The notes under the pieces: generated by a model
Database searches by the model: none
The model's input: only the letters and a program-made list of their open reading frames with translations
What the model was told of the DNA's origin: nothing
Shown here: one piece after another, positions 1 through 9,392 of the stretch
How the letters are laid out: each line of letters begins with the position of its first letter
How positions within the stretch are numbered: position 1 is the stretch's first letter
Assembly: GCF_900113715.1 (NCBI RefSeq)
Contig: NZ_FOQK01000003.1
Location: 103,033-167,032 of the forward strand
DNA: 64,000 nt
Direction: 5' to 3'
DNA from: Pseudoselenomonas ruminantium
GTDB lineage: Bacteria; Bacillota; Negativicutes; Selenomonadales; Selenomonadaceae
Made by a program: the position numbers and the translations under genes

Positions 1-1017
1 GCAGCCGAATGCATAGCCCGAAGCTACATTGAGCACGGCCGTACCCGAGGAAAGTGCCGCATAGTTGATCGGCGGCAGGAAACCGTCAAGCACCATGAAC
101 CGCTTGCGGCCGATATAGGCTGCCACAATGCTGCTGATGATCAGTGCCACACTGATGGACCAGATGGCCGAAACCTTGCCGACCTGCGTCGCCAGCAGCG
201 ACAGATGCAGATCCTTCAGCGTCTCCAAGCTGTCAGCGCTCCAATGGAAGCCCCAAGCCCAGCCAAACGGATTCGACAGGATGACGTTGATGACGATGAC
301 CAGCACCAGCGGCAGCAGTGCCCAGTACCAAGGGATATGGATCTTCGGATTGCGCTTGCGCCGTCCATCCACCACATGATTGCCGTAGCCTTCACCGGAA
401 GCCTTGAGCACCTTTGCCCGATGCCCTACCCAGCCCCAGCCGATCAACAGGAACAAAAGGGACGCAAACAAGCCAATCCCCGGTGCTGCCCAAGTGCTCG
501 TCTGGAAATACGACGAAGGGATGATGTTCTGGATCTGCGGCGTGCCCGGCAGCGAGACCATCGCAAACGAGAAGATACCCACCCAGAGCGCCGCTGGCAG
601 CAGCCGCTTCGGAATATCCGCTTTCTTGAAGACCACCGCACCGAACGGATACATGACAAATGCAACGACGAAAACACTGAGGCCACCATAGGTCAACGCA
701 CCGCAGCCCATCAGCACCGCCAATATCGCCCGCTTCTCCCCAAGCACGTCGACAATCTTGCCGGCCACCGCCGAAGCCAAGCCACCTTTCTCCATCAGAC
801 GCGCAAACACCGCGCCAAACAGGAATACCGGATAGTATGTCTTGACGTATTCTGCCAGGCGTGTCATATAGAGCTCGCTATAAACCGGCAGGATATCAAA
901 GACGCTGGCCAGTGCCGCCAGCCCGGCAAAAAACGGTGCAATCAGGATGATCGACCAACCCCGATACGCAAAATACATCAACCCCAGCAATGCCAATGCT
1001 ATACAAAGTGCCTCCAT
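1..1017 (-). CDS. GntP-family permease (partial, N-terminal 339 residues)
   Basis: Reading leftward from ATG at 1017 there is an open frame to the window edge, giving an inner-membrane protein of alternating hydrophobic segments. It starts MEALCIALALLGLMYFAYRG, has a conserved-looking stretch near residues 60-75 (YPVFLFGAVFARLME) and a Gly-rich helix (LMGCGALTYGGLSVF). This arrangement resembles GntP/gluconate:H+ symporters and related organic-acid permeases, usually about 440 residues, so roughly the last quarter lies outside the window. A purine-rich GAGGGGAG sits about 15 bases upstream, rather far for a ribosome site. The substrate cannot be told from sequence. It probably has its own promoter, because a hairpin terminator follows the upstream flavodoxin gene. 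Confidence 0.7.
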   Translation of the reverse strand, partial: MEALCIALALLGLMYFAYRGWSIILIAPFFAGLAALASVFDILPVYSELYMTRLAEYVKTYYPVFLFGAVFARLMEKGGLASAVAGKIVDVLGEKRAILAVLMGCGALTYGGLSVFVVAFVMYPFGAVVFKKADIPKRLLPAALWVGIFSFAMVSLPGTPQIQNIIPSSYFQTSTWAAPGIGLFASLLFLLIGWGWVGHRAKVLKASGEGYGNHVVDGRRKRNPKIHIPWYWALLPLVLVIVINVILSNPFGWAWGFHWSADSLETLKDLHLSLLATQVGKVSAIWSISVALIISSIVAAYIGRKRFMVLDGFLPPINYAALSSGTAVLNVASGYAFGC

Positions 1018-1118
1018 GTCGTCCAAAGACTCCCCTCTGTAAATAGGATTCAATAATAATAAACTATAAACACCGCGAAACGATAACAATTAGGAATGAT
1101 AGATTTTTTTTCCATAGG

Positions 1119-1148
1119 AAAAGCAGCCGACACCTGCCGGCTGCTTTT
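1119..1148. repeat. Perfect 11-bp inverted repeat in the permease leader
   Basis: AAAAGCAGCCG is followed after 8 bases by its exact complement CGGCTGCTTTT. The hairpin lies between the flavodoxin terminator and the permease start. No clear T-run follows it on the minus strand, so it may be a leader structure rather than a terminator. Confidence 0.5.
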
Positions 1149-1250
1149 CTCCCTGCTTGTTTCGTTTACAGATTTTATATTACCATTAATATTTTTTATT
1201 GTCAATTAAAATTTATATTTGTCCTTTTATTCAGAATATTTGCCAACAAC

Positions 1251-1288
1251 AAAGGGGCAGCCGGACGCATACGTCCAACTGCCCCTTT
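1251..1288 (-). terminator. Rho-independent-type terminator after the flavodoxin gene
   Basis: The arms AAAGGGGCAG and CTGCCCCTTT pair perfectly. On the minus strand the hairpin is followed by a moderate T-rich tail (TTGTTG). It lies just past the flavodoxin stop codon. Confidence 0.7.
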
Positions 1289-1292
1289 GCCA

Positions 1293-1871
1293 TCACTCCT
1301 GTTTTCTTTGCTGCTGCAATGCCGCCAGCTTCGCTGCCTGCTTGGCCGCGAACCGCGCCTTCAGGACCAGCTTATGCTCCATGCGCTCGACAAGATCCTG
1401 CGCCGCCGCGATGTCCTGTGCATCGGGATGCGTTGCTGCCAAACGCCACCGCTCCTTGCTCTGGGGCCCGCCATGCGGGTCATCAGGGCCAGCCTTCTTG
1501 CGCTTTTCCAGCATAGCCGGATTGATCTTGCCACGGCAGCCAAAGGTGCCGAGTATCTCACAACCCGCGCCCAGATGATAGCCCGCCCGGGCAAAGGAAG
1601 TGATGGCATGCTCACTGGTCGGCGCCGTCCCATGCGTCTGGAAGAATACCACCTTCGCATTCTCCACACCTGCCAGATATTTCAGCGTCAACGGGTCTGG
1701 CTGGCCCAGCCGCAGCCAATAGCCGATGGCCACCACATCATATGCCGATAGATCCTGCGGCGCATCCTGTACGCGGAAAATATCCGCGTCATCAGCCTTC
1801 TGGGCAATCGCCTCCGCAATCTGCCGCGTATTCCCGGTCACGGAAGAGTAGATCACAGCCCATTTCGTCAT
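1293..1871 (-). CDS. Flavodoxin-family protein
   Basis: This 192-residue protein starts MTKWAVIYSSVTGNTRQIAE. The segment SSVTGNTRQ is the FMN-phosphate loop of flavodoxins (T/S-x-T-G-x-T). The frame stays open 29 codons further upstream, but ATG at 1871 has AGGGGG 8 bases before it and places the first beta strand at the N terminus. After the flavodoxin fold comes a charged Ala/Lys-rich tail (about residues 140-192), longer than in classic electron-transfer flavodoxins. It is expected to bind FMN and act as a cytoplasmic one- or two-electron carrier; the partner is unknown. The divergent neighbour is an MFS exporter with a 173-base shared upstream region. Confidence 0.8.
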   Translation of the reverse strand: MTKWAVIYSSVTGNTRQIAEAIAQKADDADIFRVQDAPQDLSAYDVVAIGYWLRLGQPDPLTLKYLAGVENAKVVFFQTHGTAPTSEHAITSFARAGYHLGAGCEILGTFGCRGKINPAMLEKRKKAGPDDPHGGPQSKERWRLAATHPDAQDIAAAQDLVERMEHKLVLKARFAAKQAAKLAALQQQRKQE

Positions 1872-2044
1872 ATCATATCCCCCTGTCTCATTTAGATACT
1901 GCCATTGTAACACAAAAGACCGGCGATGACCGTAAGGTTTGTTACAGCCAGCTGGCATGATAGGCTTTGCGTTCAGCAGCCAGCTTTGCTACAATGGAAT
2001 CTGTTATCTTTGAACAATCATCGCTATATTCCCGAGGTGCAACT

Positions 2045-3202
2045 ATGAACCATATTCCTTTCCGCGTGAATGTCGCTCTGCTGAGCGCCGGACACTTCCT
2101 CAACGATTTCTATTGCAATTTCCTGCCCATCCTGCTGCCAGTCATCATCCCGCAGCTTGGTCTTTCGCTGACACTCAGCGGCTTATTGATCATGGTCATG
2201 TCCATCACCAGCAATCTCTTGCAGCCGGTCTTCGGCTACATCATGGACAAGCACGACTGGCGCCGGCTCTTGGTCCCCGTCCTGCCCTTCGGCGCCATCT
2301 GCATCTGCACGATAGGCTTCGTCACCAGCAAATCCATGCTGTTTTTCGTCATCGCCTTGACGGGCCTTTCCGTTTCTCTCTTCCATCCGCTCGGCTCGAC
2401 CCTGGTCGCCAAGTCCAGCAGTCCGCAAAACCTCTCCAGTGACATGTCTTACTACATCGCTGGTGGCAACATCGGCTTTGCGCTGGCCCCGCTGGCCCTC
2501 GTAGCCTTCACCGCTGTCTATCCGCTGACATCACTGCCCTGGCTGATCCTCCCCAGCATACTGCTGGCTGCCATCCTGTCCCAGAGCAAACTGCAGCAGT
2601 TCTCCACCATCCCTGCCCATAGCAGCAGCCAGCGGGCCCTGCGCCTTGGCGAAGTGCTTGCCAACCGGTCGGTAATCAAGCTCAATCTCGCCATGGGCCT
2701 TCGCTGCTGGACCCATACCTCGGTGTCCACCTTCCTGCCCTTGCTGCTGATCCACGCAGGGTACAGCTCCCTGCTGTCGGGCAGCCTGCTGACTTTGTTC
2801 CTGGTCGGCTGTACTGCCGGCGGCCTCGCTGGCGGCTGGCTCGGTAAGCGCTGTTCCCATAAGTCCATCATCGTAGGCTCACTGCTGCTCGGCCTGCTGC
2901 CCACCTGGTATTTCTTCACGCACGCCGGCACAGAGCTGCTGTCCCTCGCAGCCTTGTTCTTCTCAGGCTTCTTCCTGCTCTCTCCCCAGCCCAGCTCCTT
3001 GGTCTGGGCCAACCACCTCATGCCGGCCAATGCGGGCATGGCAGCCGGCATGATGCTCGGACTTTCCTTCGGCCTTGGCAGCATCGGCACAGCCATCACC
3101 GCGGCACTGGCCGACTACATCGGCCTTTCCACCGCGCTGCTGCTGACCTCGCTGCCCCTGCTGCTCGCCGCATCCTTCGCCGCAGCAACACCAACAAAAT
3201 AA
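2045..3202 (+). CDS. MFS transporter, fosmidomycin-resistance (Fsr)-like
   Basis: The product is a 385-residue inner-membrane protein with about 12 hydrophobic helices. The N-terminal pattern (LLSAGHFLNDFYCNFLPILL), the VFGYIMDKHDWRR loop between helices 2 and 3, and SLFHPLGSTL in helix 4 are typical of the Fsr/YfnC branch of the major facilitator superfamily, which exports small drugs such as fosmidomycin. ATG at 2045 was chosen because GAGGTG lies 6 bases upstream; the upstream 26 codons of open frame lack a ribosome site. The true substrate is unknown. It stands alone on the plus strand and ends at a bidirectional terminator. Confidence 0.82.
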   Translation: MNHIPFRVNVALLSAGHFLNDFYCNFLPILLPVIIPQLGLSLTLSGLLIMVMSITSNLLQPVFGYIMDKHDWRRLLVPVLPFGAICICTIGFVTSKSMLFFVIALTGLSVSLFHPLGSTLVAKSSSPQNLSSDMSYYIAGGNIGFALAPLALVAFTAVYPLTSLPWLILPSILLAAILSQSKLQQFSTIPAHSSSQRALRLGEVLANRSVIKLNLAMGLRCWTHTSVSTFLPLLLIHAGYSSLLSGSLLTLFLVGCTAGGLAGGWLGKRCSHKSIIVGSLLLGLLPTWYFFTHAGTELLSLAALFFSGFFLLSPQPSSLVWANHLMPANAGMAAGMMLGLSFGLGSIGTAITAALADYIGLSTALLLTSLPLLLAASFAAATPTK

Positions 3203-3234
3203 AATGCCAGCAGGCTGAAGCCTGCTGGCATTTT
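3201..3234. terminator. Bidirectional terminator between MFS gene and Pel-like operon
   Basis: AAAATGCCAGCAGGCT and AGCCTGCTGGCATTTT form a perfect stem with a 2-base loop and T-runs on both strands. It serves the convergent MFS and GH114 genes. Confidence 0.88.
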
Positions 3235-4228
3235 ATTTTGCACTTCCCTCACGGAAATACTGATACACATCGATGACATCCAGGAAAGCTCCGTCAAAAC
3301 CTGCCTGCATGATGGTATCCAAATAGGCCGTGGGGCTTCCGTAAAGGATTGCCTGCCACTCTTTCTGCCAGTATCTGACGCGATGGCTGCCCCAATCCTC
3401 ATTCACCCCAGCCAACCATGTAGGAGGCTCTGCCTGCCATTTCGGCCGCCAATAGGCACGATATGGCTCGGCCTCGCCGACACTCATATAGGCATAGACG
3501 AGACGGCGGCCGCCCTGCGGCTTGCGCTGCAGCCGCAAGACCTCTGCCGCTGTCAGCGGGCGGTCCTCGCAATACAGATCAATGATCAGCAAGTCGTAGG
3601 GTGACTGTTCCAGCCGTGCAAAGTATTCTTCCCGCGCGTAGTTCCCAGGATTCAGCAGCACCAGGAAATTGCGGACATCCCCCAGCCTCCGGATATCGCG
3701 GTCATTGATACCGGCTGGCTGTTCCTGCGGAATGGCATCAAGATTCCGCCGTGTGGATGCCCAGCTGATATAGCCGCAGCGGTCGTTTTTCTGCCTTGAA
3801 GCTGCCTTCTGTGCCTCCGTCTGCACATAATCGATGTTGAAGACTGGCAGCCCCGCCTGCAGCGGGACCTGCAGGGCCAGCTTGTAATAATCGCTGGTTT
3901 CCTTGCTTGTCTCCTCGCCATCCTTGAGGTCACTGCCGTAGAACACCGATTCCACCAGCTGCCCGTCAAGGCTCTGCAGCATCTTGCTGGCATTCTGCGG
4001 CGTATTGCCATCATACGGAAGGTATAATGGCGCTCCGCCATTAGCCAGCAGCCCGAATCCAGGCTTCCGGACCTGCACATAATCATGCAGGCTTCCCAGC
4101 AGGTCCACCATCGCCGTGTCATAAGCCACAGGCTCTGCCGCTTCGCTGCTTCCCAGCGCCGAGGATGCCGTGAGCAGCCCAAGCCCCAGAGCGATCTTGC
4201 GCAGTAACGCGCCCATTCTTCCAGCCAT
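3233..4228 (-). CDS. GH114-like endo-alpha-1,4-polygalactosaminidase (Pel hydrolase)
   Basis: The protein has 331 residues and an N-terminal signal peptide (hydrophobic LGLGLLTASSALGSS, cleavage likely after residue 30, AEA). The C-terminal half carries glycoside-hydrolase family 114 hallmarks: YDLLIIDLY, VYAYMSVGEAEPYR and GFDGAFLDVIDVYQYF, whose acidic residues at strand ends are the likely catalytic ones. The family cleaves alpha-1,4-galactosaminan, and the hydrolase half of Pseudomonas PelA has related activity. It is the last gene of the Pel-like operon, 15 bases after the barrel gene. The likely role is trimming or releasing polymer in the periplasm or at the surface. It carries no deacetylase domain; that job would fall to the DUF2194 protein. 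Confidence 0.82.
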   Translation of the reverse strand: MAGRMGALLRKIALGLGLLTASSALGSSEAAEPVAYDTAMVDLLGSLHDYVQVRKPGFGLLANGGAPLYLPYDGNTPQNASKMLQSLDGQLVESVFYGSDLKDGEETSKETSDYYKLALQVPLQAGLPVFNIDYVQTEAQKAASRQKNDRCGYISWASTRRNLDAIPQEQPAGINDRDIRRLGDVRNFLVLLNPGNYAREEYFARLEQSPYDLLIIDLYCEDRPLTAAEVLRLQRKPQGGRRLVYAYMSVGEAEPYRAYWRPKWQAEPPTWLAGVNEDWGSHRVRYWQKEWQAILYGSPTAYLDTIMQAGFDGAFLDVIDVYQYFREGSAK

Positions 4229-4243
4229 TGTTTTTCTCCTGTA

Positions 4244-6487
4244 TCAGAACGTGTGATTATACATCAGGCTCATATTCCAGCCATGATAGGAATCCGTGTC
4301 ATCGCCATCGATCGTGTAGGTTTCCAGCTTGGCTGCCAGTGCAGCCCGCTCATTGCAGCGATAATCATAGCCCAGCAGCACCGACTTGCTGCGGCGGCCG
4401 TTTTCCTCCGTGCCTGTCCGCCAGTTATAGCTCTGGCCATTCGTCTCGCCATACCCCAGCAGGATATAAACCGCCTGCTGCCGGTCAAACTGGTGTCGCC
4501 AGCCCAGGCCGCCATAGTAGCGCCGCATGCTGCTCGCCGTCGTCCCTTCCTGGTAACTGCCGATCAGATAATACTGCCAGGAGTCCCGTTCATCGATATC
4601 CTGATTGCCGTAGAGACGCAAAATCCAATCCTCGCCATCGTCATTGCGCCCGTCGAGAGCAATAGCCCTGTCATCCAGGACGTACTCCCTTCCCCTCTCC
4701 AAATATGAGTAGAGCTGCCTGCGATAGTACGAATGGCTGGCATTGATATGCGTCAGCTGGGCGGAGAACTGGTCGTGTTCCCCGCTGTGCCGGTACGTCA
4801 GATCCTGTCGGAACTGATTGCTGGGATCGATGCGGTCTTCTGTTTCCACATCCTGCACCCGTGACAGGTCAATCCCCCGCGCTGCGGCATAGGCACGGAC
4901 AGCATCGTAACTCAGATCCGCCGCCGACAGGCTTTTTGCCACACTGCTGTGATAGCTGTAATCGCCGCGGATGATATAGCTCAGCCGCCCGGTCAGGCTG
5001 TCGCGCCCGGTGATATGCCGGGTCACCTCGATGCCCGGCGTCACCTGCCAGCCTTCGCTGAACGAATTGTACCTGGCCAGCCCATCGGCCATCATCGCAT
5101 TCTGATGCACATTGGAAACGCCTGTCGGCACATTGACCGTCAGCAGATAATGCACGTCGTATTGCCTATGGTTGTTTCTCAGCACCATGCCCAGCGTGGT
5201 ATCCGTCCAGCCGCGTACATGGCCTTTGCGAAGGCCTGTATCCGAATCGAGCCAGCCCGTGGACAGCGAGAAATCCCACTGCTTCTCCGCCGCATAGAAG
5301 CCGATTGGCTGATAGAGCTGGTAGCCACGCTGCCCAGCCCCGCGCCAGGTATAGTATTCGAAGCCCAGGCCAGCGCCCCATCCCTCACCGAAATGCGCCA
5401 GCGAATCATCCGCCTGCTGCTTCCACAGCTGCGTGTCCTGAAGAGCCTGGGACGCTTCTGCCACATAAGCCGCCGCTTCCTGGCTCCATTTGATGCCATC
5501 GGCCACATCCTGCTGCCGCTGCTGGATATCCGTCTGCGCGTCGTCCTGCTGCCCGGTAAGATCTGCCACCCACTGCCGCGCATCGCGCTCCGCATCCTCA
5601 GCCGCCTCGCGCGCAGCCACGAGGGCATCGAGCTGCGCATCCAGCGCATCCAGTGCGGCTTCGCTTTCATCGATGGCCGCATCCAGCTCCTGCAGCCGGG
5701 CTGCCAATGGTGCCAGCTCACCGCTGCGGTCGGCCACCATGCCCGATGCCTGCCTGGCCGCATTGACCTTGGCGATGACGTCATAGAGCCGGTTCTGTTC
5801 GTAGTTGACGCTCTGCCAGGCCTGCTCGATGATAGCTTCCAGATTTTCCTGCTGCTGCTCATACGTGCGCATCTGCTCCACTACTGCCGCATAATTCCCC
5901 TGTACCGTCTGGCGGTCTGCCAGCAGCTCGCTGACAATCGTCTGCTGCGCTGAAATGTGGGGCAGGAAATCCGCAGCTGCCCGCTGGGCAGCCAAGGCCT
6001 CCTGCGTGCGGGCAGCGCTCTCGGCTTTTGCCCGTGACAATTCCTCGGTCACCCGCTGCAAGCGGCGTTCAGCTTCATCGAGCTCCTGCCGCGACGTCGC
6101 CAGTGCCGCCGCAGCATCCCGCTCAGACTGCCTTGCCTGCTGCAGAGCAGCTTCAGCCTGCACCAAGGCATCAGCGGCTTCACGCACATTGCGTTTGGCA
6201 GCTGCGAAATCACGGATGCGGTCACGTGAATCGCGCAGGGATTGCAGGGCCTCCGGCACCTCGGTGAACGTATGGACGGAGGCCGCCTCAGCAGCCACTG
6301 CTGGCAGCAGGCCAAGCGAACCAAGCGAAACCGCCGCCGCTCCCTGCCGCAGGAATTCCTGCTGCTGCATGTGCCGGCGGCGGCTGCGCGTCATGCGCAT
6401 GGCCGACTGCTCACGCAAGCGCCTGGCGGCAGCCGCCGCTTCTTTCTGAGGCTGCAAGCGTTTACGCCCCTTGCGGCTAAGCCTCAT
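4244..6487 (-). CDS. Outer-membrane protein: coiled coil plus beta-barrel, Pel export candidate
   Basis: The product has 747 residues. A very basic N-terminal stretch leads into a hydrophobic segment ending near residue 70 (LLPAVAAEAAS), consistent with a long signal peptide; initiation at an internal Met (about 30) is possible. Residues about 95-370 are almost pure charged/Ala/Gln helix, predicted coiled coil. Residues about 375-747 alternate polar and aromatic residues in strand-turn patterns (FEYYTWRGAGQRGYQLYQ, WRHQFDRQQAVYILLGYG) and end in MSLMYNHTF, a C-terminal aromatic typical of outer-membrane barrels. The start overlaps the pelG stop by four bases with GGAGGGAGG upstream, so it is translationally coupled. 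I recognise no family. By position it could replace PelB/PelC, the periplasmic TPR and outer-membrane pore of Pseudomonas; the coiled coil might span the periplasm. Confidence 0.75.
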   Translation of the reverse strand: MRLSRKGRKRLQPQKEAAAAARRLREQSAMRMTRSRRRHMQQQEFLRQGAAAVSLGSLGLLPAVAAEAASVHTFTEVPEALQSLRDSRDRIRDFAAAKRNVREAADALVQAEAALQQARQSERDAAAALATSRQELDEAERRLQRVTEELSRAKAESAARTQEALAAQRAAADFLPHISAQQTIVSELLADRQTVQGNYAAVVEQMRTYEQQQENLEAIIEQAWQSVNYEQNRLYDVIAKVNAARQASGMVADRSGELAPLAARLQELDAAIDESEAALDALDAQLDALVAAREAAEDAERDARQWVADLTGQQDDAQTDIQQRQQDVADGIKWSQEAAAYVAEASQALQDTQLWKQQADDSLAHFGEGWGAGLGFEYYTWRGAGQRGYQLYQPIGFYAAEKQWDFSLSTGWLDSDTGLRKGHVRGWTDTTLGMVLRNNHRQYDVHYLLTVNVPTGVSNVHQNAMMADGLARYNSFSEGWQVTPGIEVTRHITGRDSLTGRLSYIIRGDYSYHSSVAKSLSAADLSYDAVRAYAAARGIDLSRVQDVETEDRIDPSNQFRQDLTYRHSGEHDQFSAQLTHINASHSYYRRQLYSYLERGREYVLDDRAIALDGRNDDGEDWILRLYGNQDIDERDSWQYYLIGSYQEGTTASSMRRYYGGLGWRHQFDRQQAVYILLGYGETNGQSYNWRTGTEENGRRSKSVLLGYDYRCNERAALAAKLETYTIDGDDTDSYHGWNMSLMYNHTF

Positions 6488-7965
6488 GGCTCCTCCCTCC
6501 TCTCTCGCTCCAAATCAACATACCGCTCCCCATACAAACGCATGGCCAGCCGGGTAAGCAGACCATGTGGCGGCTGATAGAAGACAGGCTGTGAGCAGAA
6601 TACCAGATAGTTGATGCGGCTGGCAAAATGATCGAGCCGCCAGGCAGCGACCACAAAGCTTGCTGCCGCCGCCAGGAAAAAGGTGAACCCGTAGCTCTGC
6701 TCCCCCCACCAGCAAAGGCCCAAGACGCCCAGCACCAGATTGCTGGCCAAGAAGAACAATGACACCATGAGCACATCCTTCTGATAGTCAAAATAGATCA
6801 GCAGAATGTAGATGAGCTGCAGCAGTCCCGTAAAGAAGGCACCGAACAGCAGGACATTGAACATGTTGACCTGCTCATAGGTAATCCCCGCCCGCGACAG
6901 GATATAGCTGCCCAGCGCCAGGAACACCAGCGTGAACACCAGCTGCAGCTCTGCGGCATGCCGCAGCTCAAACCACAGGACATGCAACAGGTCCTTGCGC
7001 GCATCCTCGATCTGCCGGAAATTCCCCTTGCGCGTGATATGCGAGAAATAGACTGCATAACGCTGGTAAAAATTCGTCTCCACTGACACGACAAACACCA
7101 TCATGAGCGGCAGGACTGACAGCAGCGCATAGAAGGTGACCACATCATAGACCGGCGAATAGCGGAAGGTTCCCGCCACTTCGACACCCCAAGGGCCAAA
7201 CCAGATCAGGATATTGGGCAGGAACAGTCCGGCCGCATAGCTGGCAGCGATCACGAACAGCCGCCAATGGCGCTCGAAATACGGCAAGAACGCAAAGTTC
7301 ATGCCATCTTCCGGCAAGCCAAAGCAGGCAGCGATGTGCCACAGGAACAACAGGACACAAAGGGCCATGCCCATATCGACGGCCAGCAGCGCAGACTGCT
7401 CGGCCGGCAGCCAGCCTGCCCCTAGCAGCTGCGCTGCCAGCATTATACTCACCACGACGCCAGCCAGATAGCTCAGCAGCAACCGCTTGTATTTCTTGAT
7501 GGCTGTCAGGTATACGCTTTCCACCCAGGAAATCAGCAGCAGGGCAAAGAACAGATATGCGAGCCACTTCGTCAACGATGCCAGCGGTCTGCCCCATAAG
7601 AAAGCCAGCGCCAGAAGCCCCCCGAGGGCAGATAGCAGCGCCGCACTGCCAAACAGTGAAGCCGTGATATCCTTGTAACGTGCCAGCGACAGGGAATCAG
7701 CCAGATAGCGCGTAAGCACCATCGTGAAGCCGCTCGACAAGATCTGCGAGAAAATGAACGCATACACCACAGCCGCCACAAAGACCTGCACGGACTCCGC
7801 CGGCACGGCAAAGTGCCGGAACAGCAGCTGGACGGCCAGTACCATGCCCGTCAGCAAGGCAAAGGGCCCCGCCGTGATGATGGCCGAGTACGAATAAGCC
7901 CGGATATGACCAGCCGCCGTCCGGGCCGTAAAGAGTTTCTTCAGTTCGAAGCCGACGCCTGCCAT
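6484..7965 (-). CDS. pelG: PelG, polysaccharide flippase-like inner-membrane protein
   Basis: This is a 493-residue protein with about 12 transmembrane helices. The start MAGVGFELKKLFTARTA and the following SAIITAGPFALLTG match the characteristic N terminus of PelG, a member of the MOP/Wzx-like flippase superfamily, and the length is normal. PelG is thought to work with the glycosyltransferase PelF, PelD and PelE to move the growing galactosamine-rich polymer across the inner membrane. The start codon shares its A with the pelF stop (TGATG), and the stop overlaps the barrel gene start, so expression is tightly coupled. Confidence 0.9.
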   Translation of the reverse strand: MAGVGFELKKLFTARTAAGHIRAYSYSAIITAGPFALLTGMVLAVQLLFRHFAVPAESVQVFVAAVVYAFIFSQILSSGFTMVLTRYLADSLSLARYKDITASLFGSAALLSALGGLLALAFLWGRPLASLTKWLAYLFFALLLISWVESVYLTAIKKYKRLLLSYLAGVVVSIMLAAQLLGAGWLPAEQSALLAVDMGMALCVLLFLWHIAACFGLPEDGMNFAFLPYFERHWRLFVIAASYAAGLFLPNILIWFGPWGVEVAGTFRYSPVYDVVTFYALLSVLPLMMVFVVSVETNFYQRYAVYFSHITRKGNFRQIEDARKDLLHVLWFELRHAAELQLVFTLVFLALGSYILSRAGITYEQVNMFNVLLFGAFFTGLLQLIYILLIYFDYQKDVLMVSLFFLASNLVLGVLGLCWWGEQSYGFTFFLAAAASFVVAAWRLDHFASRINYLVFCSQPVFYQPPHGLLTRLAMRLYGERYVDLERERREEP

Positions 7966-9392
7966 CAGCCCTTGACCTCCTTTGCCTGCGCGTATATCCT
8001 GCGATACGCTGCCAGGAAATGTTCATACGTGTAGCCGCGCTTGACGCGCTCGTAGCCGATGCTGCCCATCTGCCGCCTGAGCGCAAAGTCACGGCCCAGC
8101 CGGACAATCTCCTTGGCCATGGCTTCAAAATCCATCGGGGCAACGATAGCCCCCGCCGCCCCGAGCGTATCCGTACTGTCGCCATAGATGAGCTCACGGC
8201 AGCAGCCGACATCCGTCGTCACAAACGGCCGATGCGCCGCCTGCCCTTCCAGCACCGCCAGCGGCTGCCCCTCACTGATGCTCGAAAGGATCATAAGATC
8301 TATCTGCGGCAGATACTTGACGATATCCACCGACCCAGTAAATGTCACATCCTCAATCCGCAGCATGGCTACGGTCTGCTGGCATAAGGCATAATATTCG
8401 GGATCTTCATCGAAGCCGCCCATGATGACCAGCCGGGCTGCGGGAATCTCCTGCTTGACGAGGAAGAAGGCCCGCAGCAGCGTGACAATATCCTTGATGG
8501 GCACAACGCGGACAACAGCTCCGAGCGTAAGCGGCCCCTCATGGGGCTGCAGTTCAGGAATCTGCGCAAAACGCTCCATATGCACGCCATTCGGCACGAT
8601 GCCGATCTTTGCCGGATCGCAGCCCAGGTCGCGCTCAATCTCGGCATTGTGCTCAAACAGCGTATAGACATGATCGGCCACCCGGTAAGACAATCTGGCC
8701 AGATTGTAGAAATACTGGATCCAGACCGACTTGAAGTCGCCCTTGGCCCAATCGCTCTTGATGATCTCCACCTCGCGCTCACGCGAGTAGATGCCATGCT
8801 CCGTGATGATGAATGGCTTATGGTAGACCTCCGCTGCCATCGCACCGATCACCCCGCAGTAGCCCGTGGCGACACTGTGATAGACATCCGCTGCTGGCAA
8901 ATCCTGCTGCAGCAGGAAGAACAGGGGCAGCAGCATCGAGCGCAGGGTCCAGAAGAAATCCGTGAAGGGCAGATACGGATAGTTCTCCTCGTATACCCGC
9001 TGGATCACATCGAAGAAATCGCTGCTCATGAAGATGTCCAGCGGGCTCTGGAACCGGCCGCGGTCACGGAAGATCACCGACAGCTCCTGGACGTTGATAG
9101 GCTTGCTGCCTGTCACCAGCTCGTAAAGCAGTTTCCGCTCAGCCGCGTTCAGGATATTCTCCCGCATTCCCTTTGACTTGAGGCTCAGGATATCATCGAG
9201 GAACTCCTCCTGCACGCCAACCACATTGGCCGGGAGCTTGTATTTGAAATCGCCGCGGTTCTTGGCCTCGGCCCCGATGGAGTAGATGAAGAACTCATGC
9301 TCCGGCAAGCCTTGTATAAGCATCTGGCACCAGGAAGATACACCGCCTACCACATAGGGATAGGACCCTTCCGTCAACAGGCAGATACGCAT
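7965..9392 (-). CDS. pelF: PelF, GT4 glycosyltransferase
   Basis: The product is a soluble 475-residue GT-B fold glycosyltransferase. It starts MRICLLTEGSYPYVVGGVSS, a loop typical of PelF, and has an acceptor-side motif FIITEHGIYSRERE. The donor-binding half contains VPIKDIVTLLRAF and the E-x7-E region SEGQPLAVLEGQ. PelF proteins polymerise the Pel backbone from UDP-sugars on the cytoplasmic face, docking to PelD/PelE/PelG. Both ends overlap neighbouring genes by one base (TGATG). The length matches the family, about 480-510 residues. Confidence 0.92.
   Translation of the reverse strand: MRICLLTEGSYPYVVGGVSSWCQMLIQGLPEHEFFIYSIGAEAKNRGDFKYKLPANVVGVQEEFLDDILSLKSKGMRENILNAAERKLLYELVTGSKPINVQELSVIFRDRGRFQSPLDIFMSSDFFDVIQRVYEENYPYLPFTDFFWTLRSMLLPLFFLLQQDLPAADVYHSVATGYCGVIGAMAAEVYHKPFIITEHGIYSREREVEIIKSDWAKGDFKSVWIQYFYNLARLSYRVADHVYTLFEHNAEIERDLGCDPAKIGIVPNGVHMERFAQIPELQPHEGPLTLGAVVRVVPIKDIVTLLRAFFLVKQEIPAARLVIMGGFDEDPEYYALCQQTVAMLRIEDVTFTGSVDIVKYLPQIDLMILSSISEGQPLAVLEGQAAHRPFVTTDVGCCRELIYGDSTDTLGAAGAIVAPMDFEAMAKEIVRLGRDFALRRQMGSIGYERVKRGYTYEHFLAAYRRIYAQAKEVKG

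Noticed and set aside
205..1056. 283-codon plus-strand frame at the left edge
   Set aside because: The minus strand encodes a clear membrane permease over the same bases.
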